The position numbers and the translations under genes are program-made. A stretch of DNA of 64,000 nucleotides from assembly GCF_026965555.1 (NCBI RefSeq), contig NZ_CP114040.1, positions 8,902,001 to 8,966,000 of the forward strand, written 5' to 3'. The notes under the pieces were generated by a model. It ran no database searches. It worked only from the letters and a program-made list of their open reading frames with translations, and was not told the DNA's origin. Origin of the DNA: Nannocystis punicea. Lineage in GTDB: Bacteria; Myxococcota_A; Polyangia; Nannocystales; Nannocystaceae. This document shows, piece by piece, positions 8,601 to 17,547 of this stretch (position 1 is its first letter; each line of letters opens with the position of its first letter).

Positions 8601-9746
8601 TCACCGCCGTGCGACCGGGTCCGCGGCCGCTCGAGCCGTCGACGCGCGACCCGCCGACTCGGCGGTGATGCAGTGCTTCAGCGCCTCGCGCAGGGTCGCG
8701 TGGACGACGATGTCGCGGAGGTCGAGGCCCTGGGTCACGATCGTCTGGGCGATGCCGGCGTTGATGCCGGTGATGATGCCCTCGGCGCCGAGCAGGCGGA
8801 TGGCGCGGATCATCCGCAACAGGTGGCCGGCCGTCGCGGTGTCGACGACCTCGATGCCGGTCATGTCGAGGATGGCGTAATGGGCCCGCAGGCGGCCGAC
8901 TGCCTGCAGCAGGTTGTCCATCAGCTCCGCGGTGCGGACGCTGTCCATGAGGCCGATGATCGGCAGGGCGACGATGCCCTCCCACACCTCGATGATCGGC
9001 GTCGACAGCTCGCGGATGACCCGCTGCTGGCGCTCGATCAGCTCGAGCTTCTCGAGCAAGTCCCGCTCGCGCTGCCGGCTCTCCGTCACCTCGATGCTGA
9101 TGCCCACCAGCGCCGCCTCGACGTCCGGCGGCGACGGGATGTGCCAGCACTCGTAGGACCGGCCGTACTGCTCGAGCACCGCCTTGGGCGTGGGGATCCC
9201 GGCGAGGCCGCGGCGGATGAACTCGGCCGACTCGCTGTTGTCGCCGTAGATCGAAAAAACGTTCTGACCGACGAACTGCCCCGGCTTGATGCCGATCGGC
9301 TCGAGCCCCTTGCCGTCCATCAGCAGAAACGTGCCGTCGCGGTCGAACACGGTGACGCTGGTCGGCAGGTTGTCGAGGAAACCACGCAGGGCCGCCTGCT
9401 CGACGCGGATCTGCCGCTCCTCGACGACCCTGTCGGTCACCTCTGCGCCGTAACAAACGACGCCGACCTGCCGGCCCTCGCCGTCGCGCGCGGCCGCGAT
9501 CCACCACTCGTAGGTCCGCCCGTCCTCGAGGCTGGTCCGCACCTTCGACCCATCGTCCCCCGCGAGCAAGCCGCGCCAGGTCGCCTCGCCCCCCTTCACC
9601 GGCAACACCTCGACGACGCCGCGCCCGAGCGACTCGGCCGAGGTCCGCCCCAGCTGCTGCTCGGCCCGAGAGTTCCAGTCGGTGACCTGCAGCCCGAGGT
9701 CGAAGGCGACGACGGCGAGAGGGACCTGGTGACTCGCTCTGTCCAT
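8601..9746 (-). CDS. PAS-PAS-STAS protein of the RsbR type
   Basis: 381 residues. Two PAS-like sensor domains (about 5-120 and 135-245) are followed by a coiled linker and a C-terminal STAS domain (about 260-370) with LDMTGIEVVDTATAGHLLR. In Bacillus RsbR-type stressosome proteins, conserved Thr residues in this region are phosphorylated by a partner kinase (RsbT). No RsbS, RsbT or RsbU gene is adjacent, so the partner must be elsewhere. It has no kinase domain of its own. The ATG at 9746 starts directly before PAS 1; upstream codons in the frame are shadow of the gene on the other strand. Confidence 0.85.
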   Translation of the reverse strand: MDRASHQVPLAVVAFDLGLQVTDWNSRAEQQLGRTSAESLGRGVVEVLPVKGGEATWRGLLAGDDGSKVRTSLEDGRTYEWWIAAARDGEGRQVGVVCYGAEVTDRVVEERQIRVEQAALRGFLDNLPTSVTVFDRDGTFLLMDGKGLEPIGIKPGQFVGQNVFSIYGDNSESAEFIRRGLAGIPTPKAVLEQYGRSYECWHIPSPPDVEAALVGISIEVTESRQRERDLLEKLELIERQQRVIRELSTPIIEVWEGIVALPIIGLMDSVRTAELMDNLLQAVGRLRAHYAILDMTGIEVVDTATAGHLLRMIRAIRLLGAEGIITGINAGIAQTIVTQGLDLRDIVVHATLREALKHCITAESAGRASTARAAADPVARR

Positions 9747-10072
9747 GGGGTTATTGGACCATAAACGCGATCCTGATGTCGCTAGCCCGCATATGAACAT
9801 CGTGCGCGTCGGTGCCCGCGAGGGCCCGCGCACCCGGCGGTAGCGAGGCCTACAAGGTGTGCCGCGGCGGAGAGGATGGACTCCCCCGATCGGCCGCGAT
9901 CCCCTGCATCCTCGCCGCCGAGGGATCGACCTCGCATCACCTGTCCCGAAGAACAGGACACGTCCGCTCCCCGACGCGCCCGAGCGATGCCCCGGAGGTC
10001 GCCCGGCGGAGCTGCGATCATGGTAGAGATCGGCGACCTCGCGAGGCGAACGATGGACGAAGGGCGGCGGAG
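9747..10072. other. Divergent intergenic region with one palindrome copy
   Basis: 326 bp between the divergent STAS and Lys/Ala-rich genes, so it should hold promoters for both. TGTCC-N9-GGACA is at 9942-9960, a stretched member of the palindrome family. No clear -35/-10 pair was recognised. Confidence 0.5.
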
Positions 10073-11644
10073 ATGACGGCGAAGAAGCAGGCCGCGACGA
10101 CGAAGAAGAAGGCCGCGCCGGCGAAGGCGAAGAAGGTCGCGAAACCGGCGACCACGAAGCCCACTTCGGCCAGCGCGAAGAAGACCGCGAAGCCAGCGAC
10201 CACGAAGGCCGCCTCGGCGAGCACGAAGAAGACCGCGAAGTCAGCGACCACGAAAGCCACCTCGACGAGCACGAACAAGGCCGCGAAACCAGCGGCCACG
10301 AAGGCCGCACCTTCGCGCGCGAAGCAGCCCGCCACGAAAACCAAGCCCGCGAAGGCCGCTTCGGCGAACGCGAACGAGGCCGCGTCCGCGAACACCCCCG
10401 CCAGGCCGCCCAAGGAGTGGCTCGTCGGCGAGCTCGCCCCGCTGCGCGCGCTGGCCGAGGCCGTCGCCGATCTGGGAGTCAGAGCGGTGAGTGACGCCGA
10501 GTCGCTCGCGGGCGGCGAGTCGCTGCAAGCCCGCTACGCCGAGGACTGGACGCTGGGGATCTTGTGGTCGCCGGCGCTGTGGGACGCCTGTCAGGCGCGG
10601 GCCAAACCGCTGCGGCTGTGGGCGACCGGGCCGGCGCAGCCCGGCTCGAACGGCGGCGAGTTCACGCCGTCGCTGTACGTCGATCCTGCAGATCCCGCCC
10701 GGCTCTGGTACACGCCGCACCCGGGCCTGCCCGCCGCGCTGTTCGTGCCGCTGCCGGCCACGCGGGCGGCCATCGAGCAGGCGCTGGCGGAGTTCGGCCC
10801 ACGCCCCCCGCCCCTCGATCTCGCCGAGGCGAAGACGGTGCGCGCGTACATGGGCGCGGCGTCGTTCCTCCGCGTGCCCAACCCCTACTCCGGAGAGCTC
10901 GAGGCGGCCGGTCCGCACGAGCTCGATCGGCACTTCAACTTCAGCCCCGCCGTCACGCCGCACGCCTGGGGCAGCGCCTTCGCCGACGACCCGCTGCCCG
11001 ACGCCAGGCCGATGTCGCAGCTCCAGACGATCGTCGCGTTGCGGGAGATCCGTCAGCAGCTCGCGGAGTCCCTGCCGCGCTTCACCCGGCGCGCCTGGTT
11101 CTCGCAGGCCCACGTCGCCATCGAGATGCACGCCCGCGGCACCTACGTCTGGGAGGTCAAGTACCGCCCGAGCCGCTTCACGTCGGAGGTGCTGGCCGAG
11201 TTGAACGCGCTCGCCGGCCAGCGCTACCCCGCGGATCTGCCGCTCGACGTCGCCGCCGCGCTGCACGGCTTCATGTTCCTCGACGCCGAGTGGTTCGCGG
11301 CGGAGATCGCCCAGGAGACCGACCCCGGCCAGCGCGGCGCGCTGGTCAGCGGGGCCCTCGCAGTGGCCGCCGACGACATCGTCGAGGCCTCCCGGATCGC
11401 CCGCGCCGCCATCACGCGCGAGCTGCACGATCAGGTCGCGGTGGCCAACGCCGCGGTCCAGTACAACTGGCAGTTCCTGCTCGAGGAGCTGGGCAGCACG
11501 ACCACCAGCGACGAGCTGCGCGCCCAGATCACGAACGTCCTGATCGAGGGCATCGCACCGCCGCAGGTCGACGAGCACGGCGAGCCCGCCGACCTCTACG
11601 ACAGCATCGGCGGCGCCGAGGAGGAGGAGGAGGACGATGCCTGA
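10073..11644 (+). CDS. Unknown protein with N-terminal histone-H1-like Lys/Ala tail
   Basis: 523 residues. Residues 1 to ~110 are almost purely Lys, Ala, Thr and Ser in loose repeats (KKTAKPATTKA), like the tails of AlgP and histone H1, which bind DNA or other polyanions. The remaining ~410 residues form an unrecognised globular domain with Trp/Tyr-rich strands and helical C-terminal parts, ending in an acidic Glu/Asp run. ATG 10073 is preceded by AAGGG eight bases upstream. Its stop overlaps the start of the next gene by 8 nt, so the two are translationally coupled and probably work together. Confidence 0.75.
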   Translation: MTAKKQAATTKKKAAPAKAKKVAKPATTKPTSASAKKTAKPATTKAASASTKKTAKSATTKATSTSTNKAAKPAATKAAPSRAKQPATKTKPAKAASANANEAASANTPARPPKEWLVGELAPLRALAEAVADLGVRAVSDAESLAGGESLQARYAEDWTLGILWSPALWDACQARAKPLRLWATGPAQPGSNGGEFTPSLYVDPADPARLWYTPHPGLPAALFVPLPATRAAIEQALAEFGPRPPPLDLAEAKTVRAYMGAASFLRVPNPYSGELEAAGPHELDRHFNFSPAVTPHAWGSAFADDPLPDARPMSQLQTIVALREIRQQLAESLPRFTRRAWFSQAHVAIEMHARGTYVWEVKYRPSRFTSEVLAELNALAGQRYPADLPLDVAAALHGFMFLDAEWFAAEIAQETDPGQRGALVSGALAVAADDIVEASRIARAAITRELHDQVAVANAAVQYNWQFLLEELGSTTTSDELRAQITNVLIEGIAPPQVDEHGEPADLYDSIGGAEEEEEDDA

Positions 11645-12512
11645 CGTGCGAATGATCCCGAGCCCCACGCTCGCGCGCGCCGAGCTCGACGTCCGGCTGC
11701 GCGCCCTCGGCTACGCCCGCACCCCGGAGGAGCCTCGCTCGCACCTCCGCTTTCGCCTGCAGACCTGGCAGCACCCGGCCGGCGCGAGCGTGATCCTGGG
11801 CGAGGCGCACGTCACCGGCGAGCGCTACGTCCTGGTCCACGGCGAGGCGCCCGACGAGGTGGCGCAGGCGCTCGACGTGCTCCCGCGTGCCACCCTCCTG
11901 CGCGAAGCCGAGGCCGCCCCCGGGCCACGCGAGGCGCTGCCCTGGCTGCGCCGGCTGTGCCTGCTCGAGTACGACGCGCCCTCGCCCGAGCTGCGCGAGC
12001 ACCTCACGCGGGCCTTGACCGCGCCCGACCTGATGCTCCGCAGCTCGGCGACGGCCGCCGCGATGGGCCTCACGCGCGAGCACGCGGTGTGGGCGCTCGA
12101 GCTGGTGGCGAAGGCCGAGACCGAGCCGGCGCTGCGCAAGATGTACGCCCGCACCGCCAAGGCCGAGCGCGCCAGGCTCGACGAGGCGAGCGAGCCGACC
12201 GCCGCCAAGCCGGCCAAGAAATCAAGCGCGCGCAAGGCCACCTCCGAGACTCGCGGCGCGCAGCCGGCCAAGAAATCAAGCGCGCGCAAGGCGACCGCCA
12301 AGACTGGCAGCACCAAGCCGGCCAAGAAATCAAGCGCGCGCGAGGCGACCGCCAAGACTGGCAGCACCAAGCCGGCCAAGCAATCGCGCAAGCAGGCGAC
12401 CACACCCACCGCCAAGCCGGCCAAGCAATCGCGCAACCCGGCGACCGCGGCCACCGCCAAGACCCGCGCCGCCAAGCCGGCCAAGCAATCGCGCCCCCGC
12501 AAACAATCGTAG
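11637..12512 (+). CDS. Unknown protein with C-terminal histone-H1-like Lys/Ala tail
   Basis: 291 residues. The first ~185 form a globular, probably alpha/beta domain of unknown family. The C-terminal ~105 residues are a basic tail of repeats built on KPAKKSSARKAT and later KPAKQSR. It starts inside the stop region of the preceding gene (ATGCCTGA). The partner has its basic tail at the N-terminus, so the two look like complementary halves of one DNA- or polyanion-binding assembly; this is inference. The tail DNA is itself repetitive, making slippage likely. Confidence 0.75.
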   Translation: MPDVRMIPSPTLARAELDVRLRALGYARTPEEPRSHLRFRLQTWQHPAGASVILGEAHVTGERYVLVHGEAPDEVAQALDVLPRATLLREAEAAPGPREALPWLRRLCLLEYDAPSPELREHLTRALTAPDLMLRSSATAAAMGLTREHAVWALELVAKAETEPALRKMYARTAKAERARLDEASEPTAAKPAKKSSARKATSETRGAQPAKKSSARKATAKTGSTKPAKKSSAREATAKTGSTKPAKQSRKQATTPTAKPAKQSRNPATAATAKTRAAKPAKQSRPRKQS

Positions 12513-12530
12513 GACCCGGGCCCCGCTCGC

Positions 12531-12830
12531 TCCCAGGTTCGCGGGACGCCGCCCCCCCCGAGACGGGCTCTGCGGCGCCCACAACGTGTCGCCCGCGAGA
12601 CGCCGGCCCCGAGCTTCGAGTCGCCCGAATCATCCCAGGTCCGCGGGACGCCGTCCCCGAGCCGGGCTCTGCGGCGCCCACAACGTGTCGCCCGAGAGAC
12701 CCCGGCCCCGAGCTTCGAGTCGCCCGAATCGTCCCAGGTCCGCAGGACCGAGCCGGGCTCTACGGCGCCCGCAACGTGCCCCCCGTGACACGCCGACCCC
12801 GCGGCTCCGCGGCGCCCGAATCGTGCTAAG
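12531..12830. repeat. About three tandem copies of a ~100-bp non-coding repeat
   Basis: Copies start with TCCCAGGTYCGCRGGAC at 12531, 12633 and 12732. Each runs through GGGCTCTGCGGCGCCCACAA and GCCCGAATC-type segments; copies 1 and 2 are nearly identical over their ~100 bp and the third is shortened and diverged. They fill the 327-bp spacer between the Lys/Ala-rich pair and the phosphodiesterase gene. No frame is conserved between copies. Confidence 0.75.
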
Positions 12831-12839
12831 TCCTCGCCC

Positions 12840-13334
12840 ATGGCGCCGCCCGAGCCCGTCGTCGTGGGCGTGATCTCCGACACCCACGGCCTCGTCCGCC
12901 CCGAAGCCCTCGCCGCCCTGGCCGGCGTGGACCACATCGTCCACGCCGGCGACGTCGGCGGCCAGGCGGTGTTCGACGCGCTCGCCGCGATCGCGCCGGT
13001 CACGGTCGTGCGCGGCAACAACGACCGCGACCGCTGGGGCCGGAGCTTGCCCGAGACCGCCGAGGTCCGCCTCGGCGGCGCGCGGATCTACGCGATCCAC
13101 GACCTCGCCGAGCTCGCCGTCGACCCGCGCGCGGCCGGCATCGCCGTCGTCGTCTCGGGCCACTCGCACAAGCCCGCGCAATCGTATGACCGCGACGTCC
13201 TCTACCTCAACCCCGGCTCGGCCGGCCCGCGGCGCTTCAAGCTGCCGATCTGCCTCGCCAAGCTGCACCTCGGCGCCGGCGCGCCCGCCGTCGAATTCGT
13301 CGATCTCGTCCCGCCCGCGCGCGCCGGCAGCTGA
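12840..13334 (+). CDS. YfcE/MJ0936-family metallophosphodiesterase
   Basis: 164 residues, the normal length for this family of small manganese/nickel-dependent phosphodiesterases of the calcineurin-like superfamily. All metal-site motifs are visible in order: SDTHG near residue 13, HAGDVGG near 36, RGNNDRD near 60, a HD His near 85 and GHSHK near 105. Such enzymes hydrolyse artificial phosphodiesters and often act on nucleotides; the natural substrate cannot be read from sequence. Cytosolic. ATG start directly after the tandem repeat array, which therefore occupies its promoter region. Confidence 0.92.
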   Translation: MAPPEPVVVGVISDTHGLVRPEALAALAGVDHIVHAGDVGGQAVFDALAAIAPVTVVRGNNDRDRWGRSLPETAEVRLGGARIYAIHDLAELAVDPRAAGIAVVVSGHSHKPAQSYDRDVLYLNPGSAGPRRFKLPICLAKLHLGAGAPAVEFVDLVPPARAGS

Positions 13335-13381
13335 CTGCGAGCTCCGAGCCGGCGGTACGCGGCCTCGGTCCTGGCTTATTC

Positions 13382-13400
13382 GTCGTACTCCGCGTACGAC
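13382..13400. terminator. Possible bidirectional hairpin between convergent genes
   Basis: GTCGTAC and GTACGAC form a perfect 7-bp stem with a 5-nt loop in the 131-bp spacer between the phosphodiesterase and the lipoprotein read from the other strand. There is no T-tract, so termination is only suggested by position. Confidence 0.35.
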
Positions 13401-13465
13401 CCCCACGATGCATGTTCCGGCGGCCCGAACGCGGTGGTCGCACGCGCGAGCGTGGGCCGATGGGC

Positions 13466-14589
13466 TCACGGAGAAAGCGGCTGGAATTCGAGCTTCAAGT
13501 TCGCCGTCATCGCCGGGTCGGCAGCGTCCGCCGGGATACCGACCCGCAGGTGATGACGACCCGGGCGCAGGATATTGAAGCCCGGGACTCCGTCGGTGCT
13601 GAGGATGTTGCCGGACTGCGTGCCGGGGCAACCATTCAGCACGGCGAAGGTCCCCGCGGACTCACCCGAGCTCGGGCTGACCGTGAATGTGTAGACCCCG
13701 GCCTCCGGCACGTCGAGCACGAAGTCCTTCCACCGGCTCGCGACCCCCTCCGCCCGCCCCTCGCTCCAGAAGAAGCCGTCTCCGCAGGAGCCGCGCAGCG
13801 TGACCTCCAGGTCGCCCGGCTTCGGCCACTGCACCTCCTCGCCGTCGCAGTACCACGGAAATCGTCCGGCGATCGGCGCCTGCATCGCCATCAACGCCGC
13901 GTCGAGCTCCTCTCCCAGCGCCCGCCGATAGGCCGCCGAGAACTCCGGAAGTCGCGCGCCCCGCGACACCTCCTTCCGCAGGCGCTTGTATCCGTCCAGC
14001 CCGTGTTTCGCGATCACCGACCCCACGAAGTGCTCGGCGAGCCCGTACTGCGTGACCCCCTCCTCGAGCATCGCCGCGAACCGCGCGGGGAACATGTCCG
14101 GGGCCATCGCGTTCGCACTCGATGCATGGCTGCTCAAATACGTCGCCAGGCCCTCCGCGAACACGGAATGCCCCTGGCCCAGGCCCGCGTTGTCGACCGC
14201 GTGCACGAATTCATGGAAGGTCGTCTCCGTCCCGAACCATACGGTCGAAGGGATGTAACCCTTGCTCGAGACGGTGGTATAACAGGCGGCGTCCGAGGAG
14301 CAGGGCCAGTCCTCCTCCTCGGGCATGGTCGGATACCAGACGTACACGATCGGCTCCGCAGGCACCTCGACCTCGAGGAACGCCGCGGTCTCCTCGATGA
14401 ACCGATCGATCTCCGCCAGCTTCTCGTCCATGCATACGTGCGACGGTTCGGCCCACGTGCCGTACTCGACGTATTTGCTGGTCGCGACGATCTCGGGATC
14501 TCGGGCAAAGGCCACTGCGCCGCTTCGGGCGCGGAGCATGCAGCGGTGACGCTCGTGACGAGAGCGAGCGCGAGGCGCGAGGATCGCAT
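13466..14589 (-). pseudogene. HExxH metallopeptidase-like lipoprotein gene with an N-terminal frameshift
   Basis: The long frame (stop at 13466) encodes a domain with TTFHEFVHAVD, an HExxH zinc-protease signature, then EGLATYL, and a C-terminal beta domain resembling bacterial pre-peptidase domains (YTFTVSPSSGES). It lacks a signal peptide. Another frame beginning ATG 14589 encodes a good one, with basic start, hydrophobic core and lipobox TAAC followed by SAPEAAQW. Joining them needs one frame change at about 14507-14535. Either the gene is a recent pseudogene or the assembly has an indel. If intact it would be a surface lipoprotein of ~370 residues, with peptidase activity plausible but unproven. 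An alternative start within the long frame (14539) gives no secretion signal. Confidence 0.65.
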
Positions 14590-14683
14590 GGGTGCGAGGA
14601 TAGGTGACGGGGCGGCGAGGTCAAGCTCCCCGCGGCGGGACGCGGCGCGAGGAATGAGGGCACCGCGCGGACGCACTGGAAAC

Positions 14684-14709
14684 ATGCCTTAAAAGACATG
14701 TCTCGAGAC
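14684..14709. repeat. Two overlapping palindrome family copies
   Basis: ATGCCTTAAAAGACAT (arms pair with one mismatch) runs into TGTCTCGAGAC, whose GTCTC/GAGAC arms are perfect, through a shared ACATGT junction as in the 7569-7596 cluster. The block is flanked by direct ACGCACT heptamers at 14671 and 14708. It sits in the 344-bp divergent spacer upstream of the sigma-factor gene; nothing else was recognised there. Confidence 0.6.
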
Positions 14710-14933
14710 GCACTTTGCGAGCGCGGCCCGAATCCTCGAAGACCGGCCCCGGCCTGCTCCTGTTCCCGCGCGCGCGGGCGCGACTTCGGTGTAGTCGAGC
14801 GTGGGTGCACCGGTCGCCCGCGGGCCCCGCTCCGCGCGATCTCGCTCGTCCCTCCCCGCTCCGAGCGCCGCGCAAAAAAATTCGTCGCCCTCGTGTAGGG
14901 TTTGGATCGCGGGCGACACTCGAGCCCAGCACG

Positions 14934-16124
14934 ATGCTCGACCTGTTGACCATCGACCTGGCCGCCTGGCTCACCAAGCTCCTCATCACGATGGTCGCCG
15001 TGATGGGGCTGTTCACCTTGCTGGTGATGCCGGTGATGCGCCTGTCGGCGCTGGCGATGGCGGCGATGCGGGCGCTGGTGCGGGCCGTCCCGCGGCTGCT
15101 CCTGCCGCCCGGCGCGATCGGCGACGCTCCGGCGCGCCGGCTCCGCGAGCTCCGGCTCAGCGGGCTGTCCGGGCCGATGATCCTGCTGGTCCGGGCCACT
15201 CGCACCCTCGCGCTCGAGCTCCGGCGCGCCAGCACCGAGGCGGCCGAATGGCCGGCGGACTCGGTCCCGCTCGCGCTCGCCGGCCGCGGCTGGCGCGAGC
15301 TGCTGATGGGAGCCGACGAGGTGAGCGCGCCGCTCACCGCCATCCGCGACCAGGTGTTCGCCTGGCTGGGACAGGCCGAGACCTTGCCTGTCGCCGACCG
15401 CGAGACGCTGGCGGGCCTCGGCGTCGACCCCGGGGCGGTCCGCCGGACCCTGACCGGGGAGGGCGAAGCCAGCCAAGTGGTGCGCGCGCTCGCCGGCCTG
15501 ATGTGGGGCATCGACGAGCGCCTCGCCGCCGCCAGCACCTTCGGGTATCGCGCCAGCGGCCTCGTGCAAGCGGGCGCCGCGGGGACCGGCGCCAGGCCTG
15601 CCGCCATCGCTGCCGGCGACGACGACGACGAGCGGGTCCGCCGTGGGCGCTGGGCCGGCACTGTCGCCGAGCACGGCCCCGGCCTGTCGCAGATGGCGGC
15701 CAGCTACACCCGCAACGCGGCCGAGCGCGCGGACCTCGAGCAGGACATCGCCCTGGCGCTGTGGCGCGCCCTGCCGATGTTCCGCGGCGAATCGTCGCTC
15801 AAGACCTTCGCCTACCGGGTCGCCCGCTACTGTTGCTTCCGCCACGTCCGCCGGCGCAGGGAAGTCGACGTCTCGATCGATCCGGCCAGCGTCGCCGACC
15901 CGGCCGCCTGCATCGAATCGGCGATCCTCCGCGCCGACGAGCGGGCCCGCATCGAGCAAGCGCTGACCGACCTGCCCGACAACCTCGAGACGGTGATGAC
16001 GCTGCACCTCTCCGGCCACTCGTACGCGCAGATCGCCGCGACCCTCGGGATCACCGAGCGCAACGTGTCGGTCCGCCTGTCGCGCGCGCGGGCCCGCCTG
16101 CGCCGCCAGCTCGTCGCCGCCTGA
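14934..16124 (+). CDS. ECF-type sigma-70 factor with hydrophobic N-terminal extension
   Basis: 396 residues, about twice the length of a usual ECF sigma factor. Residues ~10-50 are strongly hydrophobic, consistent with one or two membrane helices, followed by a ~190-residue helical region of unknown role. The C-terminal ~150 residues carry sigma region 2 (YTRN...LEQDIALALWRALPMFRG, then TFAYRVARYCCFRHVRRRR) and region 4 (LPDNLETVMTLHL, then a helix-turn-helix SYAQIAATLGITERNVS). This implies a membrane-tethered transcription factor whose own N-terminus may replace an anti-sigma partner; none is adjacent. ATG 14934 was chosen because it starts the hydrophobic segment. Confidence 0.85.
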   Translation: MLDLLTIDLAAWLTKLLITMVAVMGLFTLLVMPVMRLSALAMAAMRALVRAVPRLLLPPGAIGDAPARRLRELRLSGLSGPMILLVRATRTLALELRRASTEAAEWPADSVPLALAGRGWRELLMGADEVSAPLTAIRDQVFAWLGQAETLPVADRETLAGLGVDPGAVRRTLTGEGEASQVVRALAGLMWGIDERLAAASTFGYRASGLVQAGAAGTGARPAAIAAGDDDDERVRRGRWAGTVAEHGPGLSQMAASYTRNAAERADLEQDIALALWRALPMFRGESSLKTFAYRVARYCCFRHVRRRREVDVSIDPASVADPAACIESAILRADERARIEQALTDLPDNLETVMTLHLSGHSYAQIAATLGITERNVSVRLSRARARLRRQLVAA

Positions 16125-16510
16125 GCCCGTCGGCCGCCGCCCCCGCGCACCTCGGGGTCGAGGTCGCCGGCCGCGAGCGCACGCTCGTCTCCCGCGAGCC
16201 ACGCTCGCGGTCGTCCGTGCGCGCGCCGTCTTCGTCGGCGCTGACGGCGACCTGTCTCTTCAGACATATGATGATTGCCTGCGGCCCCGCGACCGCACGG
16301 CCGCTCGGGCCATCGCCGAGTCGGCGTTGCTGAAGCGCCCTCCCCGGGCTCGCGGCCGCGAGGCAGACTCTGCCGTGCGCGACGGCGGCGCGAGGAAGTG
16401 TCGCCTCCTCGGCGAGCTCGACGGGCGCGCGAGTGATTCGCGCGCCCTGGACTCTCCGCAAACTCCGCGGCATCGTGACGACCTTCATGACCACGACTCG
16501 CAGTCCCAGC
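16125..16510. other. Intergenic region with one palindrome copy
   Basis: 386 bp between same-strand genes. TGTCTCTTCAGACA at 16253-16266 is a member of the palindrome family. Nothing else was recognised; the 3' end should hold the promoter of the lipoprotein gene. Confidence 0.5.
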
Positions 16511-17368
16511 ATGCATCGCCTCGGCGCCGTCATGGTCCTCGGCCTCTCGCTCGCCCTGCCCGCTTGCGGCGGCGGCGGAGGCGGAGGCACCGACACCACC
16601 ACGAGCACGAGCGGCGTCTCGACCGACGACACGTCGACCACGAGCACCACCACCACCGGCGACACCGCCACCACGTCGCCGACGAGCACCACCACCACCG
16701 ACGGTCCCACCGCCTCGACCACGCCCACGAGCACCGCCACCACCGACGACACCACCGCGTCGACGACGTCGACGACGACCGGCGGGACCGAGCGGTCGCT
16801 CAGCTTCTTCGTGTCGAGCACCGGGAGCCCGACCGGGAACCTCGGGGGGCTCGAGGGCGCCGACCAGCGGTGCCAGGATCTGGCCGACGCCGTCGGCGCC
16901 GGCGACAAGACCTGGCACGCCTACCTGAGCGTCGAGAAGGGCCCGGACGACCAGCCCGTGCACGCGAAGGACCGGATCGGCGCGGGCCCCTGGTACAACG
17001 CGGCGCTGGTGATGCTCGCCGCCGACCTCACCGAGCTGCACACCCTGGACGGCGACCCGGACCTGTTCCTCGACGAGAACGGCGAGAAGGTCCCCGGCCA
17101 GTGGCAAGGCTCGCCCGCCCCGAACGAGCACGACATCCTCACCGGCACCAACAAGGACGGCACCGTCGCCGCGGGCCTGACGTGCGCCGACTGGACCTCC
17201 GAGGACTCGACGCTGTTCGCCCAGGTCGGCCACTCCGACGGCCTCGGGCCCATGGGCAGCGACGCCGAGCAGTACCGCTCGTGGAACTCGGTCCACGAGA
17301 GCGGCGGCTGCAACGACACCGCCCCCAAGGGCGGCGCCGGCCGCGTCTACTGCTTCGCCGTCGATTGA
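16511..17368 (+). CDS. Lipoprotein with Thr/Ser linker and lectin-like C-terminal domain
   Basis: 285 residues. The signal peptide is LGAVMVLGLSLALPAC with a lipobox Cys at residue 19. A poly-Gly and then ~70-residue Thr/Ser/Asp linker follows. The C-terminal ~170 residues begin FFVSSTGSPTGNLGGLEGAD and contain paired Cys, several Trp and a closing GRVYCFAVD, resembling the C-type-lectin-like or endostatin-like surface domains found on myxobacterial lipoproteins. The ligand is unknown. Start is uncertain: in-frame ATGs at 16487 and 16433 would only lengthen the n-region. Confidence 0.75.
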   Translation: MHRLGAVMVLGLSLALPACGGGGGGGTDTTTSTSGVSTDDTSTTSTTTTGDTATTSPTSTTTTDGPTASTTPTSTATTDDTTASTTSTTTGGTERSLSFFVSSTGSPTGNLGGLEGADQRCQDLADAVGAGDKTWHAYLSVEKGPDDQPVHAKDRIGAGPWYNAALVMLAADLTELHTLDGDPDLFLDENGEKVPGQWQGSPAPNEHDILTGTNKDGTVAAGLTCADWTSEDSTLFAQVGHSDGLGPMGSDAEQYRSWNSVHESGGCNDTAPKGGAGRVYCFAVD

Positions 17369-17547
17369 CGTTCGCTCGCCCGCATCGGCGGGCGCCGCAT
17401 GCGTCGCTGCAATCGACGTGAGAGCGAGCGCAACGCTCGCTCCCGGCACGCCGTTGCGAGCGCCTCCTGGCCAGGTCGGATCGAGGTCCGAAGGGCGCGG
17501 GCGCCGGGGCTCACAGGTCGATCGAGGTGCCGGGAAACCACCGGCAT

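Noticed and set aside
14671..14714. ACGCACT direct heptamers flanking palindromes as target-site duplications
   Set aside because: Seen at a single copy of the family only; other copies show no flanking direct repeats.
16600..16795. ACC/ACG-rich run as a microsatellite
   Set aside because: It is the in-frame Thr/Ser linker of a lipoprotein, a regular feature of these genes.
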